A stretch of DNA of 64,000 nt from Frigoriglobus tundricola (GCF_013128195.2 NZ_CP053452.2:2418001-2482000); one strand, 5' to 3'; positions 9,921 to 20,450 are shown, counted from the first letter of the stretch. Translations and numbers: made by a program. Notes: generated from the letters alone by a model not told the origin.

Positions 9921-12674
9921 ATGGGAAATCCGCTCCGTGTGCTCGTCGTTGCTGACTCACCGGCCGCCGCCGAACGAACGCTCTTCGCACTCCGGCAGGG
10001 GGGACTCGAACCGAAGTGGGAGCGGGCGGACACGGCCGACGGGCTGCGCGGGGCCCTGACCGCGGGGCCGTGGGACGCGGTGGTCTCGGACGGTACCCCC
10101 TCCGGCTCCGGCCTTGATGTCGTCCGTGCCGCCGACCCGGATCTCCCGTTCGTCGTCGTCTCGGGGGCGGGCGGTGAGGACGTTGCGGTCGCGCTGATGC
10201 GGGCCGGGGCGAGCGACTGCGTCCGCGAGCACGACCTCGACCGCCTGGCACCCGTGGTCGAGCGGGAGGTCCGGGAGGCCGGTGCCCGGCGGGCGAAGCG
10301 GGCCGGCGCGCGGGCGACCGCCCACCTGGCGGCCGTCGTCGAGTCGTCCGAGGACGCCATCATCTCGGCGAAGGCCGGCGACGGCGTCGTCACGAGCTGG
10401 AACCCGGCGGCCGAGCGGCTCTACGGGTGGACCGCGGCCGCGGCCGTCGGGCGCCACGTCTCGTTCTTTGTCCCTCCCGACAAGACCGACGAACTGGACG
10501 GGATCATGCGTCGGTTACGGGCGGGCGAGCGGGTCGAGTATTTCGAGACCGTTCGGTTGCACCGGGACGGCCGACGGATCGACGTTTCGCTCACCATCTC
10601 CCCGGTCCGGGACGCGGACGGCCAACTGATCGGCGTGTCGAAGATCGCCCGCGACATCCGGGAGCGCAAGAGGGCCGAGGAGGCGCTGCGGCGGAGCGAG
10701 GAGCGCTACCGGGGGCTGATCGAATCCATCCCCGCGCTGGTGTGGGTGTACGACGCCACCGGGCGGCCGTTGCTCCACAACCACCGGTGGCACGAGTACA
10801 CCGGGCAGAGCCCCGAGGACGTTGCGGCCGACCGGTGGCACGAGGCCGTTCACCCGGACGACGCGGCCCGGGCCTGTGCCGTCTGGGAGCGCTGCAAGGC
10901 GAGCGGTGAGCCGTACACCTGCGAGTACCGGCTCCGCCGGGCCGACGGAGTGTACCGCTGGTTCCTCTCACAGGGGATCCGGTCGCGGGACTCCGGGGGG
11001 ACCGACCAGTGGGTCGGGATCTGCACGGACATCGACGACCGGATGGGGGCCGAGGACGCCCTCCGGTTACGGGACCGAACCATCCAGGCGGCGACCCAGG
11101 GGCTCATGATCACGGACTCCGGCCGCCCGGACAACCCGCTCGTGTACGTCAGCCCGGGGTTCGAGCGGATGACCGGGTACGGGTCGGCGGAAGTGCTCGG
11201 CCGCAACTGCCGGATGCTCCAGGGCAAGGACACGGACCCCGCAACGGTCGCGCGGCTTCGGGAGGCGATCCGGGCGGGGGAGCCGCGCACGGTCGAACTG
11301 CTGAACTACCGGAAGGACGGAACCCCGTTCTGGAACGAACTGTCGGTCTCCCCGGTCCGCGACGCGACCGGCCGGCTGACGCACTTCGTCGGGGTTCAGG
11401 TGGACGTGACCGCCCGGCGGAGCCTGGAGGACCAGTTCCGCCAGGCGCAGAAGATGGAGGCGGTCGGGCAACTCGCGGCGGGCGTGGCACACGATTTCAA
11501 CAACCTGCTCACCATCATCAACGGGTACAGCGACCTGCTCCTTCAGGGCCTCGCCGCGGACGACCCGGCCCGGAACCTGGTCGCCGAGATCCTCAAGGCC
11601 GGGGAGCGCTCGGCCGGACTGACGCGCCAGCTCCTGGCGTTCAGCCGGCAACAGGTTCTGGCCCCGCGCGTTCTCGACATCAACGCGGTGGTGACGGACA
11701 CCGAGAAGATGCTCCGCCGGCTGATCGGGGAGGACGTTCGGCTCACGACCACCCTGGCCCCCGACCTGTGGGCGGTCCGCGCCGACCCCGGTCAGGTCGA
11801 GCAGGTGCTCATGAACCTCGCGGTGAACGCCCGCGACGCGATGCCCCGCGGCGGTCGGCTGACGATCGAGACCCGGAACGTCGATCTGGACGGCGCGTAC
11901 GCTCGGACCAACCCGGACGCCCGCGCCGGCCCGCACGTGCTCCTGAGCGTGATGGACACCGGGGTCGGGATGACACCAGAGGTCCAGGCTAAGATCTTCG
12001 AGCCGTTCTTCACCACGAAGGGGCCGGGCAAGGGCACCGGGTTGGGGCTGGCCACCGTGTACGGCGTCGTGAAGCAGAGCGGCGGGCACGTCGGCGTGTA
12101 CTCCGAAGTCGGGGTCGGGACCGCGTTCAAGGTGTACTTGCCCCGGGCGGAGCGGGCGCCCGGTGAATCGCCGAGCCACTCGGGACTTCGGGCCGCGCCG
12201 CGCGGGACGGAAACGGTTCTGCTGGTCGAAGACGAGGACGGGGTCCGCGCCCTGACCCGTCGCGTATTGACCGGGTCCGGGTACACGGTCATCGAAGCGG
12301 CCGACGGGGACGAGGCCGTCCGTCTGGCGACCGTGCACGAGGGGCCGATTCACCTGTTGGTCACCGACGTGGTGATGCCCGGTCCGGGCGGGCGAGTGGT
12401 CGCCGAACGGGTGGCGGAGTTGCACCCCGGAATACGCGTGCTGTTCGTTTCCGGGTACACAGACGATGCGGTCATCCGGCACGGTGTGCTCCGGGAGGGG
12501 GTGAACTTCCTGCAGAAGCCGTTCGCCCCGATACTCCTGGCGTTCAAGGTGCGCGAGGCGCTGGACGCGCCGAGCGGCAACCGACAGCCGCGGATGCCCG
12601 GCCCGGTCCGGGCTCCGTCATCTGAAAAGCTGCACACTGTGCCGGGCGCCGGACCCGAGGAACGTGCCGAATGA
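9921..12674 (+). CDS. Hybrid histidine kinase with LOV-type PAS domain
   Basis: 917 residues. Domains in order: receiver (~5-125, Asp57 in VVSDG); PAS (~135-250); PAS with PAC (~260-375); a third PAS (~385-490) with the LOV signature GRNCRMLQG (Cys430), [11 protein letters not shown] and FVGVQ; HisKA with VAHDFNN (His524); HATPase with N-box [17 protein letters not shown] and GKGTGLGL; and a C-terminal receiver (Asp816 in VTDVVMP). LOV domains bind flavin and form a cysteinyl adduct in blue light, so this is probably a light- or redox-responsive phosphorelay kinase. The ATG at 9921 with upstream AGGGTG is preferred to a TTG six bases earlier. Its stop overlaps a truncated response-regulator start. 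Confidence 0.9.
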   Translation: MGNPLRVLVVADSPAAAERTLFALRQGGLEPKWERADTADGLRGALTAGPWDAVVSDGTPSGSGLDVVRAADPDLPFVVVSGAGGEDVAVALMRAGASDCVREHDLDRLAPVVEREVREAGARRAKRAGARATAHLAAVVESSEDAIISAKAGDGVVTSWNPAAERLYGWTAAAAVGRHVSFFVPPDKTDELDGIMRRLRAGERVEYFETVRLHRDGRRIDVSLTISPVRDADGQLIGVSKIARDIRERKRAEEALRRSEERYRGLIESIPALVWVYDATGRPLLHNHRWHEYTGQSPEDVAADRWHEAVHPDDAARACAVWERCKASGEPYTCEYRLRRADGVYRWFLSQGIRSRDSGGTDQWVGICTDIDDRMGAEDALRLRDRTIQAATQGLMITDSGRPDNPLVYVSPGFERMTGYGSAEVLGRNCRMLQGKDTDPATVARLREAIRAGEPRTVELLNYRKDGTPFWNELSVSPVRDATGRLTHFVGVQVDVTARRSLEDQFRQAQKMEAVGQLAAGVAHDFNNLLTIINGYSDLLLQGLAADDPARNLVAEILKAGERSAGLTRQLLAFSRQQVLAPRVLDINAVVTDTEKMLRRLIGEDVRLTTTLAPDLWAVRADPGQVEQVLMNLAVNARDAMPRGGRLTIETRNVDLDGAYARTNPDARAGPHVLLSVMDTGVGMTPEVQAKIFEPFFTTKGPGKGTGLGLATVYGVVKQSGGHVGVYSEVGVGTAFKVYLPRAERAPGESPSHSGLRAAPRGTETVLLVEDEDGVRALTRRVLTGSGYTVIEAADGDEAVRLATVHEGPIHLLVTDVVMPGPGGRVVAERVAELHPGIRVLFVSGYTDDAVIRHGVLREGVNFLQKPFAPILLAFKVREALDAPSGNRQPRMPGPVRAPSSEKLHTVPGAGPEERAE

Positions 12675-12738
12675 CCTCCCACGAACGGACGTGCCGCACG
12701 ATCCTGGTCACGGACGACAAGCCCGGGATCACCAAGCG
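12671..12738 (+). pseudogene. Response-regulator 5' remnant
   Basis: The ATG at 12671 overlaps the kinase stop (ATGA) and encodes [20 protein letters not shown], whose TILVTDDKPGI is the first strand and acidic pair of a receiver domain. Homology ends within about 22 codons and the DNA switches to a transporter fragment in another frame. This appears to be the amputated partner regulator of the kinase. Confidence 0.6.
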
Positions 12739-13062
12739 GTCGTTTTGGTCGGCACGTGGAGTCTGTTCCGGCAATCGCACAGCCGGATGTTCGACGGCGT
12801 GCCGGACAATATCGACCTGTCTGCGGTGGTGCGCTACCTCGAGACCCTGCCCGGGGTCGAGCGGGTCCACGATTTGCACGTCTAGGCAACGGGCACCTCG
12901 GAGACCGCCCTGACCGCACACCTGGTGATGCCGACAGGTCACCCGGACGAAGTATTCTTCGACGCCGTGACGCGGGGACTGCACGACCTCTTCGGTATCG
13001 AACACGTGACGTTGCAGGTGGTTCGAGTGCCGTTCACGGTTCCGTGCAGACGGAAGCCCTGA
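12739..13062 (+). pseudogene. CDF (CzcD-type) cation transporter 3' remnant
   Basis: The frame starting VVLVGTWSLFRQS reads into DGVPDNIDLSAVVRYLETL and PGVERVHDLHV. This is the end of the last membrane helix plus the cytoplasmic domain of cation diffusion facilitators, which export Zn, Co or Cd. At the invariant Trp of HDLHVW there is a TAG (12883-12885). After it the frame resumes with TALTAHLVMPTGH and HVTLQVV to a TGA at 13060. The N-terminal ~200 codons and all metal-binding helices are missing, so it cannot be functional. Confidence 0.75.
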
Positions 13063-13109
13063 ACCGTCTGATTGAATGTGCAACCCACACTGGTGCGAAA
13101 GGAGCAGTG

Positions 13110-13703
13110 ATGCCCGGTCTCGATGTCGGCGACCGCGTGGCCGACCTGACGTTCCTCCGCCCCGCCGGCACCGCGGGCCGCCTGTCCGAGTTCCCCGGGC
13201 CGCTGTTGCTGGTATTCCTCCGCCACCTGCGCTGAATCTCCTGCCTGGCGCACCTCGTGCAGGTGCGGGAACGTCTCGACGAGATTCAACGGGCGGGTGC
13301 GGACGTGCTGGTCATAACGCAGTCACAGCCGGGGGCGGTATCCGCCGCATCGCTCCCGCTGCCGACGGTGTGTGACCCCGACCGGGCCGCTTACCGCTAC
13401 TTCGGTCTGGATCGCGGGCGGTGGTCGATGTTCCTCCGGTGGGGCGTGCTCGCGCGATACCTGCGCCTCATATTCACCGGCTGGCGACCGCACCGCGGGG
13501 AGGCCGGGGAAGACATGCTCCAACTGGGCGGGGATTTCATCCTCTCGGCCGACCGGCACCTCCTGTACGCTCACCGGAGCAATGATCCGGCCGACAGGCC
13601 CTCGGCGGCTGACCTCGTCGCCCAGATCCGCCATCTGACCCGCCCGCCGGCGGGCGGCACAGTCCGAGAGATGGTCTCATCACCCGACGAAAGCGCCCTA
13701 TGA
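13110..13703 (+). CDS. AhpC/TSA_2 (SelL-related) redoxin, candidate selenoprotein
   Basis: 197 codons if the TGA at 13233 is read through. The N-terminus ([15 protein letters not shown]...[17 protein letters not shown]) stops at TGA exactly where peroxiredoxin-like relatives have the first Cys of a CxxC motif. The frame continues as [14 protein letters not shown] and on through [39 protein letters not shown] and ADLVAQI to 13703. This gives U42-I-S-C45. Both halves keep family-level conservation. An AAGGAG ribosome site precedes the ATG. The stop overlaps the P-type ATPase start (ATGA). The role is probably thiol or selenol redox defence. The alternative is a nonsense mutation. Confidence 0.65.
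13249..13267 (+). promoter_or_regulatory. SECIS-like stem-loop downstream of in-frame TGA
   Basis: CGCACCT-CGTGC-AGGTGCG forms a 7-bp stem with a 5-base loop. The loop starts 20 bases after the TGA at 13233-13235 and has G and T as its second and third bases. Bacterial SECIS elements lie immediately 3' of the UGA within the coding region, with a small G-containing apical loop at about this distance. Confidence 0.45.
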
Positions 13704-15592
13704 CACGACCACAAGATGCGGCTCCTCCGACCGCCCTACCGGGGCGGTTCCAGATTCGCATCGCGGTGCTCGCGGTGGCTTGCATCGCGGTCCACCTCGT
13801 GGCCCGGTATATCCTGGCGGATTGGCTACCGACCACAACGCCGGCCGTCTGGAACGCGCCGCTGATTGTGGCTCTCGGGCTGGGTGGGCTGCCACTCCTC
13901 TGGGGCCTGCTTCGGGCGCTCGCCCGCGGCGCGTTCGGGTCCGATCTCCTGGCCGGCATCTCCATCGTCACGTCGGTCGTACTCAGCGAATACCTGGCGG
14001 GTACGCTGGTCGTGCTCATGCTCTCGGGCGGCCAGGCGCTCGAGGCGTACGCCGTCCGGAAGGCGTCCGCGGTTCTCGCAGCCCTCGCCGGCCGGATGCC
14101 GGCCGTGGCCCACCGGAAGGCCGGCGGAGCGGTGGCCGACGTGGCGCTCGATGGGGTCGCCGTCGGGGACGCGCTGGTCGTCTTCCCGCACGAGATCTGC
14201 CCGGCCGACGGGACCGTCCTCGAAGGGCACGGGTCGATGAACGAGGCGTATCTGACCGGCGAGCCGTACGAGGTGTCGAAGACCCCGGGCGCGGCCGTTC
14301 TGTCCGGGGCGGTGAACGGGGCGTCGGCCCTGACCGTGCGAGTCGATCATCTGCCGACCGACTCCCGCTACGCCAAGATCATGCGGGTGATGCAGGACGC
14401 CGAACAGAAGCGGCCCCGGCTCCGCCGGCTCGGCGATCAACTCGGGGCGGTCTACACCCCGGTCGCGGTCGCCGTTGCGCTCGCGGCGTGGGCCGTCAGT
14501 GGCGACCCGCTGCGGTTCCTGGCCGTCCTCGTCGTCGCCACCCCGTGCCCGCTGCTAATCGCCATCCCGGTGGCGCTCATCGGGGCGGTGTCCCTGGCCG
14601 CCCGCCGGGCGATCATCATCAAGGACCCGGCCGTTCTGGAGAAGATCGGTACCTGTCGGGTCGCCATCTTCGACAAGACCGGGACGCTCACATACGGCAA
14701 GCCGTCCCTTGCCGAACTGATCGTCGGGGACGGTTTCGACCGGGGCGACGTCCTCACTCTCGTCGCGAGTCTGGAGCGGTACTCGAAGCACCCCCTGGCC
14801 GGGGCCGTGTTGGACGCCGCGATTGCAGCCAAGCTCAAAACGCTCGATGCGTCCGAGGTCGGCGAGAAACCGGGGCAAGGGTTGACGGGCGTGATCGGCG
14901 GGCGTCGCGTCCGGGTCACGAGCCGCGGCATGCTCCCCGGCACGAATCCCAAAGTGATCGCCGCTCTCCCGCCGGAAGTCGGCGGCATGGAGTGTGTCGT
15001 GTTGGTCGATGACCGACTGGCGGGCACGCTCCGGTTCCGCGACCAACCCCGGGCCGAGGGCGAGCCGTTCATCCGCCACCTGGGCCGGAAGCACCAGTTC
15101 GACCGGGTCCTCCTCGTCTCAGGGGATCGCGAGTCCGAGGCGAAGTATCTGGCCGACCAGGTGGGCATCACGGAGGTGTTCGCGGGCCAGACGCCGGAGC
15201 AGAAGTTGGAGATCGTCCGCCGGGAGACGGCGGCCGCGAACACCGTGTTCATGGGCGACGGGATCAACGACGCACCGGCGCTGACCGCGGCCACCGTCGG
15301 CATCGCGTTCGGGCAGAACAGCGATGTCACGGCCGAGGCGGCCGGGGCCGTGATCCTCGACGCCACCCTGCGGAAGGTGGACGAACTGCTGCACATCAGC
15401 CGCCGGTTGCGGGCGATCGCGTTACAGAGCGCCGTCGGCGGGATGGCGCTGAGCCTCGTCGGCATGGTCGCCGCGGCGGCCGGCTACCTGCCCCCCGTGG
15501 CCGGGGCGGTGTTTCAGGAGGCCATCGACGTGCTCGCCGTCCTGAACGCACTGCGGATGGCGTTCCCGCCACGGTCGCTGACCGACTACTGA
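13700..15592 (+). CDS. Heavy-metal P1B-type ATPase
   Basis: 630 residues. There is no N-terminal metal-binding domain. Motifs: actuator [11 protein letters not shown], transmembrane metal site [10 protein letters not shown], phosphorylation [10 protein letters not shown], and hinge [10 protein letters not shown]. Membrane pairs lie near residues 20-105, 255-310 and 575-610. The TPC motif, in place of CPC, is the signature reported for the P1B-5 group. The substrate is a transition metal, not identifiable further. The start overlaps the upstream redoxin stop in ATGA, so redoxin and pump are co-translated, suggesting the redoxin protects against or senses the same metal or oxidative stress (inference). 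Confidence 0.85.
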   Translation: MTRPQDAAPPTALPGRFQIRIAVLAVACIAVHLVARYILADWLPTTTPAVWNAPLIVALGLGGLPLLWGLLRALARGAFGSDLLAGISIVTSVVLSEYLAGTLVVLMLSGGQALEAYAVRKASAVLAALAGRMPAVAHRKAGGAVADVALDGVAVGDALVVFPHEICPADGTVLEGHGSMNEAYLTGEPYEVSKTPGAAVLSGAVNGASALTVRVDHLPTDSRYAKIMRVMQDAEQKRPRLRRLGDQLGAVYTPVAVAVALAAWAVSGDPLRFLAVLVVATPCPLLIAIPVALIGAVSLAARRAIIIKDPAVLEKIGTCRVAIFDKTGTLTYGKPSLAELIVGDGFDRGDVLTLVASLERYSKHPLAGAVLDAAIAAKLKTLDASEVGEKPGQGLTGVIGGRRVRVTSRGMLPGTNPKVIAALPPEVGGMECVVLVDDRLAGTLRFRDQPRAEGEPFIRHLGRKHQFDRVLLVSGDRESEAKYLADQVGITEVFAGQTPEQKLEIVRRETAAANTVFMGDGINDAPALTAATVGIAFGQNSDVTAEAAGAVILDATLRKVDELLHISRRLRAIALQSAVGGMALSLVGMVAAAAGYLPPVAGAVFQEAIDVLAVLNALRMAFPPRSLTDY

Positions 15593-15690
15593 CCGGAGGC
15601 ACCCGGATGGACCCGATCACCAGGTGCCAATGTGATCGGACCCGACCTTTGGTGCGATGTCGATGAACGGCTGCACGACCCGGATGGACC

Positions 15691-18537
15691 ATGAAACAAG
15701 TCAGCACGCCCGGTCCGAACAATGCCGCGAGTGCCGACCGCACGACGACGGGTCCCCCCGCCGACTCTGCGGGCGGGCGGCTCGGCGTCGGCAGCGAGCA
15801 AGAACGCCCGTGGCACACGCTGTCGGCTGATGAGGTCGCCGGCGCGCTCCAGGCCGACGCGACGAGCGGCCTGACCGACGGCGAGGCGGCCCGGCGGCGC
15901 GAGCAGTTTGGCCCGAACGCTCTGGCCGCAGCGAAGGGACGCTCCGCCCTCGCGATCCTCGTGGATCAGTTCGAGAGCCTGATCGTGGTACTGCTCCTCG
16001 TGGTCACCGTCGTCGCGTTCGCGCTCGGGGACAACGTCGAGGCGGTCGCCGTCCTGGTGGTCGTCGTCCTGAACGCGGCCGTCGGCTTCCTGACCGAGTG
16101 GAAGGCCGAACAGGCGCTCACCGCACTGCAACAGCAGGCGGTGCCTACGGCCCACGTCGTCCGCGGGGGCGAGGAGCACGAGATCCCCGCGGCCGAGCTG
16201 GTGCCCGGCGACATCGTCCTCGTCGCCGCCGGGTCGCGTGTGCCCGCCGACGGGCGCGTGATCGAGTGCGTGCGGTTGCAGGTGGCGGAGGCCGCGCTGA
16301 CGGGAGAGTCACTCGCGGTCACGAAGACCGTCGAACCTATCCCCGACGACACCGCCCCGCTCGGCGACCGGCGGAACATGGCCTACCTGGGCACCGCGGT
16401 CACGGACGGCCGCGGCCGGCTCCTCGTGACGGCCACCGGCGTGCGCACCGAGGTGGGCCGGATCGGGAAACTGATCGAGGTGGCCGGCGCCCGTGACACC
16501 CCTCTCGAACGCAAACTGGCGCAGCTCGGCCACGCGCTGATCGGCGTCGTCCTGGCCCTCTGCGCGGTCATCGTCCTGGCCGGCTGGCTGCGGGGACACG
16601 AGTTCTTTTACATGCTGAAGGTCGGCATCTCGCTGGCCATCGCGGCCGTGCCCGAGGGCCTGCCCGCCGTCGCCACCATGACGCTGGCGCTGGGCATGAA
16701 GCGCATGGCCCGCATGCACGCCCTCGTGCGCCGCCTGCCGGCCGTCGAGACGCTGGGTTCGACCACCGTCATCTGCACCGACAAGACCGGCACCCTGACC
16801 CGCGACGAGATGACCGTCCGGGTACTGCAACTCGGGACGCGCCGCGTCGATGTGTCGGGCGCGGGGTACGCGCGGGCCGGGGAGTTCCGCACGGGCGGCG
16901 GGGCGATTGATGTCCGAACCGACGCGCACCTGACGCTGGCCCTGCGGGTCGGTGCCCTGTGCTCCGACGCGACCCTCGACCTCACCGGCGAGGAAACCGT
17001 CGTCCTGGGCGACCCGACGGAAGGGGCGCTGCTCGTCGCAGCCCTCAAGGCCGGGATGAGCAAGGACGATCTGGAGCGGGAGTACCCGCGCCTCAGCGAG
17101 GTGCCGTTCAGCAGTGAGTCGAAACGGATGGTTACCGTCCACCGCACCCCGAGCGGGCGGGCGGTCGCCTACGTCAAGGGGGCTCCGGCCGTGGTGGCCG
17201 ATGCCAGCGTCGGGGCGTTCACCGGCGCGGGCGTCCGGGCGATGACCACCGAGATCCGGCAGCGGGTGCTGGCGGACAATCACGAACTGGCCGGGCGGGC
17301 GCTGCGCGTCCTCGCGTTGGGGTACAAAGATTTGCCCGACGGCTATCGCGAGGAGGATCTGACCGGCGGCTTCGTGTTCGTCGGGCTGGTCGGCATGATC
17401 GACCCGCTGCGGGATGAGGCGAAGGCGGCCATCGAGACGTGTCGCGTCGCGGGCATCCGCACGGTGATGATCACCGGCGATCAGGAGGCGACGGCCGCCG
17501 AGATCGGCCGGCAGCTCGGCCTCGACCGCGATCTCCAGGGGCGCCCGCTGCGGACCGCCCATGGCCGGGAACTGGCCGACCTGGACGCCGCCGGCTGGCA
17601 GAAGGTCGCCGCGGAAGTCGGCGTGTTCACCCGCGTTTCCCCCGAGCACAAGCTGCGGATCGTCGAGGCGCTGCAGGCCGCGGGCGAGGTGGTGGCGATG
17701 ACCGGCGACGGGGTGAACGACGCCCCGGCGCTGAAGCAGGCCGACATCGGCATCGCGATGGGGGTCAAGGGCACCGAGGTGGCCAAGGAAGCGGCGGCCA
17801 TGGTCGTCACCGACGACAACTTCGCCACCATCGTCGGGGCCGTCGAACAGGGGCGGGGCATCTACGCCAACATCCTCCGCTTCGTTCACTACCTGTTCTC
17901 CTGCAATCTGGCGGAGATCCTGGTGGTGTTCATCGCCCTCATGGTGGGCTGGCCGCTACCGCTAGTGGCACTACAGATCCTGTGGCTGAATATGATTACC
18001 GACGTGTTCCCCGCGATGGCTCTGGCCCTGGAACCGTCGAACCCGGACGCGATGAAGCGCCCGCCCCGCGACCCCGGGGAGTCGCTCGTGACGCCGCGGT
18101 TCCTCTGGCTGATCACCTGGCAGGCCCTGCTCCTGAGCGGGGTGACGCTGCTGGCGTTCGCGGTCGGCATGCGGTGGTACGGCGCCGAGGGCTCCGGCCT
18201 GCGGCACGCGACCACGCTGGCCTTCATGACGCTGGCCCTGGTCCAGGTGTTCCACACCTTCAACGCCCGCTCGCAGCGCCGCTCGGCGTTCACCGCCCGG
18301 CTGTTCACAAACGCATGGCTCTGGGCGGCGGTGGCGACGTGCCTGCTCCTCCAGTTGGCGGCGGTCTACACGCCGCTGCTGCAAACCGTGCTGCACACCA
18401 CGCCGCTCTCCGCCGCCGACTGGGTGGCGGTGCTGACCTGTTCCCTGGCCCCGGTCGGCGTGGTCGAGCTGGTCAAGTTCGGCCGGCGGGCGTCCGAACC
18501 ACGAGCGAGGATCTCAAGAGCAAGGGGTTCTCCCTGA
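15691..18537 (+). CDS. P2-type (Ca2+-like) cation ATPase
   Basis: 948 residues. An N-terminal cation-ATPase domain ([17 protein letters not shown]) precedes actuator [15 protein letters not shown] in transmembrane helix 4, [12 protein letters not shown], a large nucleotide domain, [16 protein letters not shown], and a C-terminal set of six helices. PEGLP and the overall length point to the SERCA/PMR1-like class that exports Ca2+ or Mn2+. About 45 disordered residues precede the domain. The last ~15 residues (after VELVKFGRR) read differently from the family and coincide with the start of another gene remnant, so the end may have been altered by recombination. Confidence 0.88.
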   Translation: MKQVSTPGPNNAASADRTTTGPPADSAGGRLGVGSEQERPWHTLSADEVAGALQADATSGLTDGEAARRREQFGPNALAAAKGRSALAILVDQFESLIVVLLLVVTVVAFALGDNVEAVAVLVVVVLNAAVGFLTEWKAEQALTALQQQAVPTAHVVRGGEEHEIPAAELVPGDIVLVAAGSRVPADGRVIECVRLQVAEAALTGESLAVTKTVEPIPDDTAPLGDRRNMAYLGTAVTDGRGRLLVTATGVRTEVGRIGKLIEVAGARDTPLERKLAQLGHALIGVVLALCAVIVLAGWLRGHEFFYMLKVGISLAIAAVPEGLPAVATMTLALGMKRMARMHALVRRLPAVETLGSTTVICTDKTGTLTRDEMTVRVLQLGTRRVDVSGAGYARAGEFRTGGGAIDVRTDAHLTLALRVGALCSDATLDLTGEETVVLGDPTEGALLVAALKAGMSKDDLEREYPRLSEVPFSSESKRMVTVHRTPSGRAVAYVKGAPAVVADASVGAFTGAGVRAMTTEIRQRVLADNHELAGRALRVLALGYKDLPDGYREEDLTGGFVFVGLVGMIDPLRDEAKAAIETCRVAGIRTVMITGDQEATAAEIGRQLGLDRDLQGRPLRTAHGRELADLDAAGWQKVAAEVGVFTRVSPEHKLRIVEALQAAGEVVAMTGDGVNDAPALKQADIGIAMGVKGTEVAKEAAAMVVTDDNFATIVGAVEQGRGIYANILRFVHYLFSCNLAEILVVFIALMVGWPLPLVALQILWLNMITDVFPAMALALEPSNPDAMKRPPRDPGESLVTPRFLWLITWQALLLSGVTLLAFAVGMRWYGAEGSGLRHATTLAFMTLALVQVFHTFNARSQRRSAFTARLFTNAWLWAAVATCLLLQLAAVYTPLLQTVLHTTPLSAADWVAVLTCSLAPVGVVELVKFGRRASEPRARISRARGSP

Positions 18538-18808
18538 AGCAAGTGCGTGTGGACACGCCCGGCCCTCTGGTCGTGGACGGCCCCTACACGTTTGCCGTGC
18601 TGCCCACCGTGAATGAAGCCACGACCCCTCGCGACAGGTTGGCGGGGCGGTCGTTCCTGCTGGCGATCTCCACAGACGGTGGCCAGTCCTGGCGATTCGT
18701 GGAGGGGCCGGGCTGGCGACCCCCGCCGAGCGTGCGGAGTTCGTCCCCAAGCTCCCACAGGCCCTGAGCTTCCCTCCACACGAGCCGCTTCGACCACCGA
18801 AGGAGTAA
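18501..18808 (+). pseudogene. Remnant of a small secreted-type planctomycete protein
   Basis: The frame reading [19 protein letters not shown], then RSFLLAISTDGGQSWRFVEG, resembles the C-terminal part of short Planctomycetes proteins with an 'LLGISxDGGxxWxFxDGAG' motif. At the GGGGCC near 18709 the homologous frame shifts by -1 and continues as LATPAERAEFVPKLPQAL to a TAA at 18806. The 5' half is absent and fused to the end of the upstream ATPase gene. A degraded gene is most likely. Confidence 0.5.
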
Positions 18809-18992
18809 TCGCCCTCGACCGGCCTCCCACCGTCCGACTCGCTCCACGCGGCCGTGGGTTACCAAGGGTGGCTTCGAGGAGCCCGCTGATACGTAAGAAA
18901 AAGCGGCCGGACCTCGGAGATCGCCGAGCCTGGTCGATGTGGTCCCACCGCGTCACCCACAAACGGGTGGAATGCGGTGGGAGCCTCGACAT

Positions 18993-19187
18993 TCAGCGAG
19001 CGAGCGACCCGCTGACGCCGTTCAACTCGGGGAAAGCCTGAAGAGTGGCTAACACGGCCCGGCGCAGCCGCTCCATGAAGTCGTCGCTGGCGAGCGTCCG
19101 GCGAATCACTTCGGCCGTCTCCTCGGGCGTGTCGTCGGGGATGTGCAGCGTCAGGTGCAACTCATCGACGGGCACAGTGTTCGCCAC
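18993..19187 (-). CDS. Small conserved hypothetical protein
   Basis: 64 residues: MANTVPVDELHLTLHIPDD followed by an amphipathic helical stretch (ETAEVIRRTLASDDFMERLRRAVLATLQAF). One beta-strand plus two helices are predicted by eye, reminiscent of ribbon-helix-helix or small adaptor proteins. Function unknown. It is the last gene of the minus-strand accessory cluster running from 24.8 kb. Confidence 0.5.
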   Translation of the reverse strand: MANTVPVDELHLTLHIPDDTPEETAEVIRRTLASDDFMERLRRAVLATLQAFPELNGVSGSLAR

Positions 19188-19233
19188 CGCGGTTCCTCCG
19201 GTGAATGCGGATCGGGCTTTATACGGAAGCGAT

Positions 19234-19281
19234 TCAGAACGCCAGAATTGCGATCAGGATCGCGGCGATCAGGTACGACAT
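19234..19281 (-). CDS. Possible 15-residue membrane peptide
   Basis: MSYLIAAILIAILAF is a single very hydrophobic segment preceded by GGAG six bases upstream of the ATG, and it sits between two minus-strand genes of the same cluster. It resembles small membrane peptides or type I toxin-like peptides but may be chance. Confidence 0.3.
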   Translation of the reverse strand: MSYLIAAILIAILAF

Positions 19282-19322
19282 GTCGAACTCCAAAGGGGTC
19301 GGCGGGACGGCACGTGAGGAAC

Positions 19323-19661
19323 TCATTTTGCGGTGGCGCTCAACACGCCCAGGATCACCAGTCGCGTGACCACCGACCAGCCGGCCAGGTAGCCGAACAG
19401 CGCCGTCGCCCGGGCGCTCGACAGGTTCAGGCACCCGTACACGGCCACGCCCCAGGCGACGAGGGCCGCGAAGTAGCCGAACGGGAACGGGACGAAGCTC
19501 GTCACCACCACTGCGGCGACGGCCCAGCCGGAGACGGTTGCGTAGTTCGGATCGGCGGTCAGGTCGGCCGCGTCGGTGAACGTGGACGTGTAGCACGCCA
19601 CCGACACGGCCCACGTCGCCCAGGCCAGGAACACGAAGATCAACAGGGCAACAACGATCAC
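19323..19661 (-). CDS. Four-helix membrane protein, unknown
   Basis: 112 residues with hydrophobic segments at ~2-22, ~45-62, ~65-80 and ~90-108, and short loops. No catalytic motif is seen. It lies in the minus-strand accessory cluster and could be a holin-like or inner-membrane accessory protein; nothing in the sequence decides. The ATG at 19661 follows a purine-rich AACCGGAGTGAGCC leader. Confidence 0.5.
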   Translation of the reverse strand: MIVVALLIFVFLAWATWAVSVACYTSTFTDAADLTADPNYATVSGWAVAAVVVTSFVPFPFGYFAALVAWGVAVYGCLNLSSARATALFGYLAGWSVVTRLVILGVLSATAK

Positions 19662-19845
19662 GGCTCACTCCGGTTCGGGTCGGGAGTTCAAGGGTGAAGT
19701 GACGGCAGCGGATCGGATGCAACGGAGTGCGGAGACGAAACGAGAAGACCGCACGGGCTGAAGCACCCGCCCGGAGGCGAGCGCCGTGACCGGCCGGCTT
19801 CTGTTCCGACTCCGCTCTCGATCGCATCCGATCCGCCGCACGAGA

Positions 19846-20205
19846 TCAACTCAACAGACCCAACCGGCGGGCCGCACGCTTGAGCCAGTTACCGACCTGT
19901 ACGGCGACCGCGGTGCAGGCGGCACCGGCCCCGGCGACGGCCGCGGACGCCGACTCCGGCAGTTGGTAGCACACGAGCCCGACCAGCAGCCCGACGCCCA
20001 GGGCCACCCCGAGCGCCTGGCGAACCGGGAGCGCCTCGCCGGCCGCGGTGCCGGCCGCGGCGACCGCGGTGGTCACGGTCGCGACCTTCGCCGCGACCGC
20101 CGCCTTGGCCTTCATGGCGAACGCGACCACGGCGGTCCGGGCCGCGGCGACCGTGGCCTTCAGCCGGCTCCAGAGGCCCGGCTTCTTCGGTTCCGGCGGG
20201 GTCAC
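19846..20205 (-). CDS. Ala-rich membrane protein
   Basis: 119 residues from a GTG whose last two bases overlap the upstream stop (GTGA, 20202-20205), which favours this start over upstream options. The sequence opens TPPEPKKPGLWSRLKATVAAAR and continues through an Ala/Val-rich helical stretch. A membrane segment (ALGVALGVGLLVGLVCYQL) and a basic amphipathic end (NWLKRAARRLGLL) follow. This pattern, a basic N-terminus, Ala-rich helices and one or two membrane spans, resembles ElaB/YqjD-type ribosome- or membrane-tethered proteins. No function is assigned. Confidence 0.5.
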   Translation of the reverse strand: MTPPEPKKPGLWSRLKATVAAARTAVVAFAMKAKAAVAAKVATVTTAVAAAGTAAGEALPVRQALGVALGVGLLVGLVCYQLPESASAAVAGAGAACTAVAVQVGNWLKRAARRLGLLS

Positions 20206-20450
20206 GGGGATCGGGGCCGCGCGGCGGGCACGGGCACGGCCTGCGGGGCGAGCATGGCCCGGAGTTGGGGATTGGTCATGATCTCGACGATGGCGTCCTT
20301 CACGGCCAGGCGAGTGCCCTCGCGGCACGCGTCGGCCACGGCCCCGTTGAGGCCCTCGGCCAGGGCATCGATGATCGCGTCGAGGCGGTCGAGTTGGTCG
20401 GCCAGTTGCCGGCGCTGCGGCTTGCCGTTGGTGCAGGCGGTCGCGGTCAT
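20202..20450 (-). CDS. Small helical hypothetical protein
   Basis: 82 residues. The ATG at 20450 is preceded by an ideal GGAGGA site. The body (QRRQLADQLDRLDAIIDALAEGLNGAVADACREGTRLAVKDAIVEIM) is amphipathic helix with leucine-zipper-like spacing, ending in a Pro/Ala-rich tail. Translationally coupled to the following membrane-protein gene, so the two products may work as a pair. No recognised domain. Confidence 0.5.
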   Translation of the reverse strand: MTATACTNGKPQRRQLADQLDRLDAIIDALAEGLNGAVADACREGTRLAVKDAIVEIMTNPQLRAMLAPQAVPVPAARPRSP

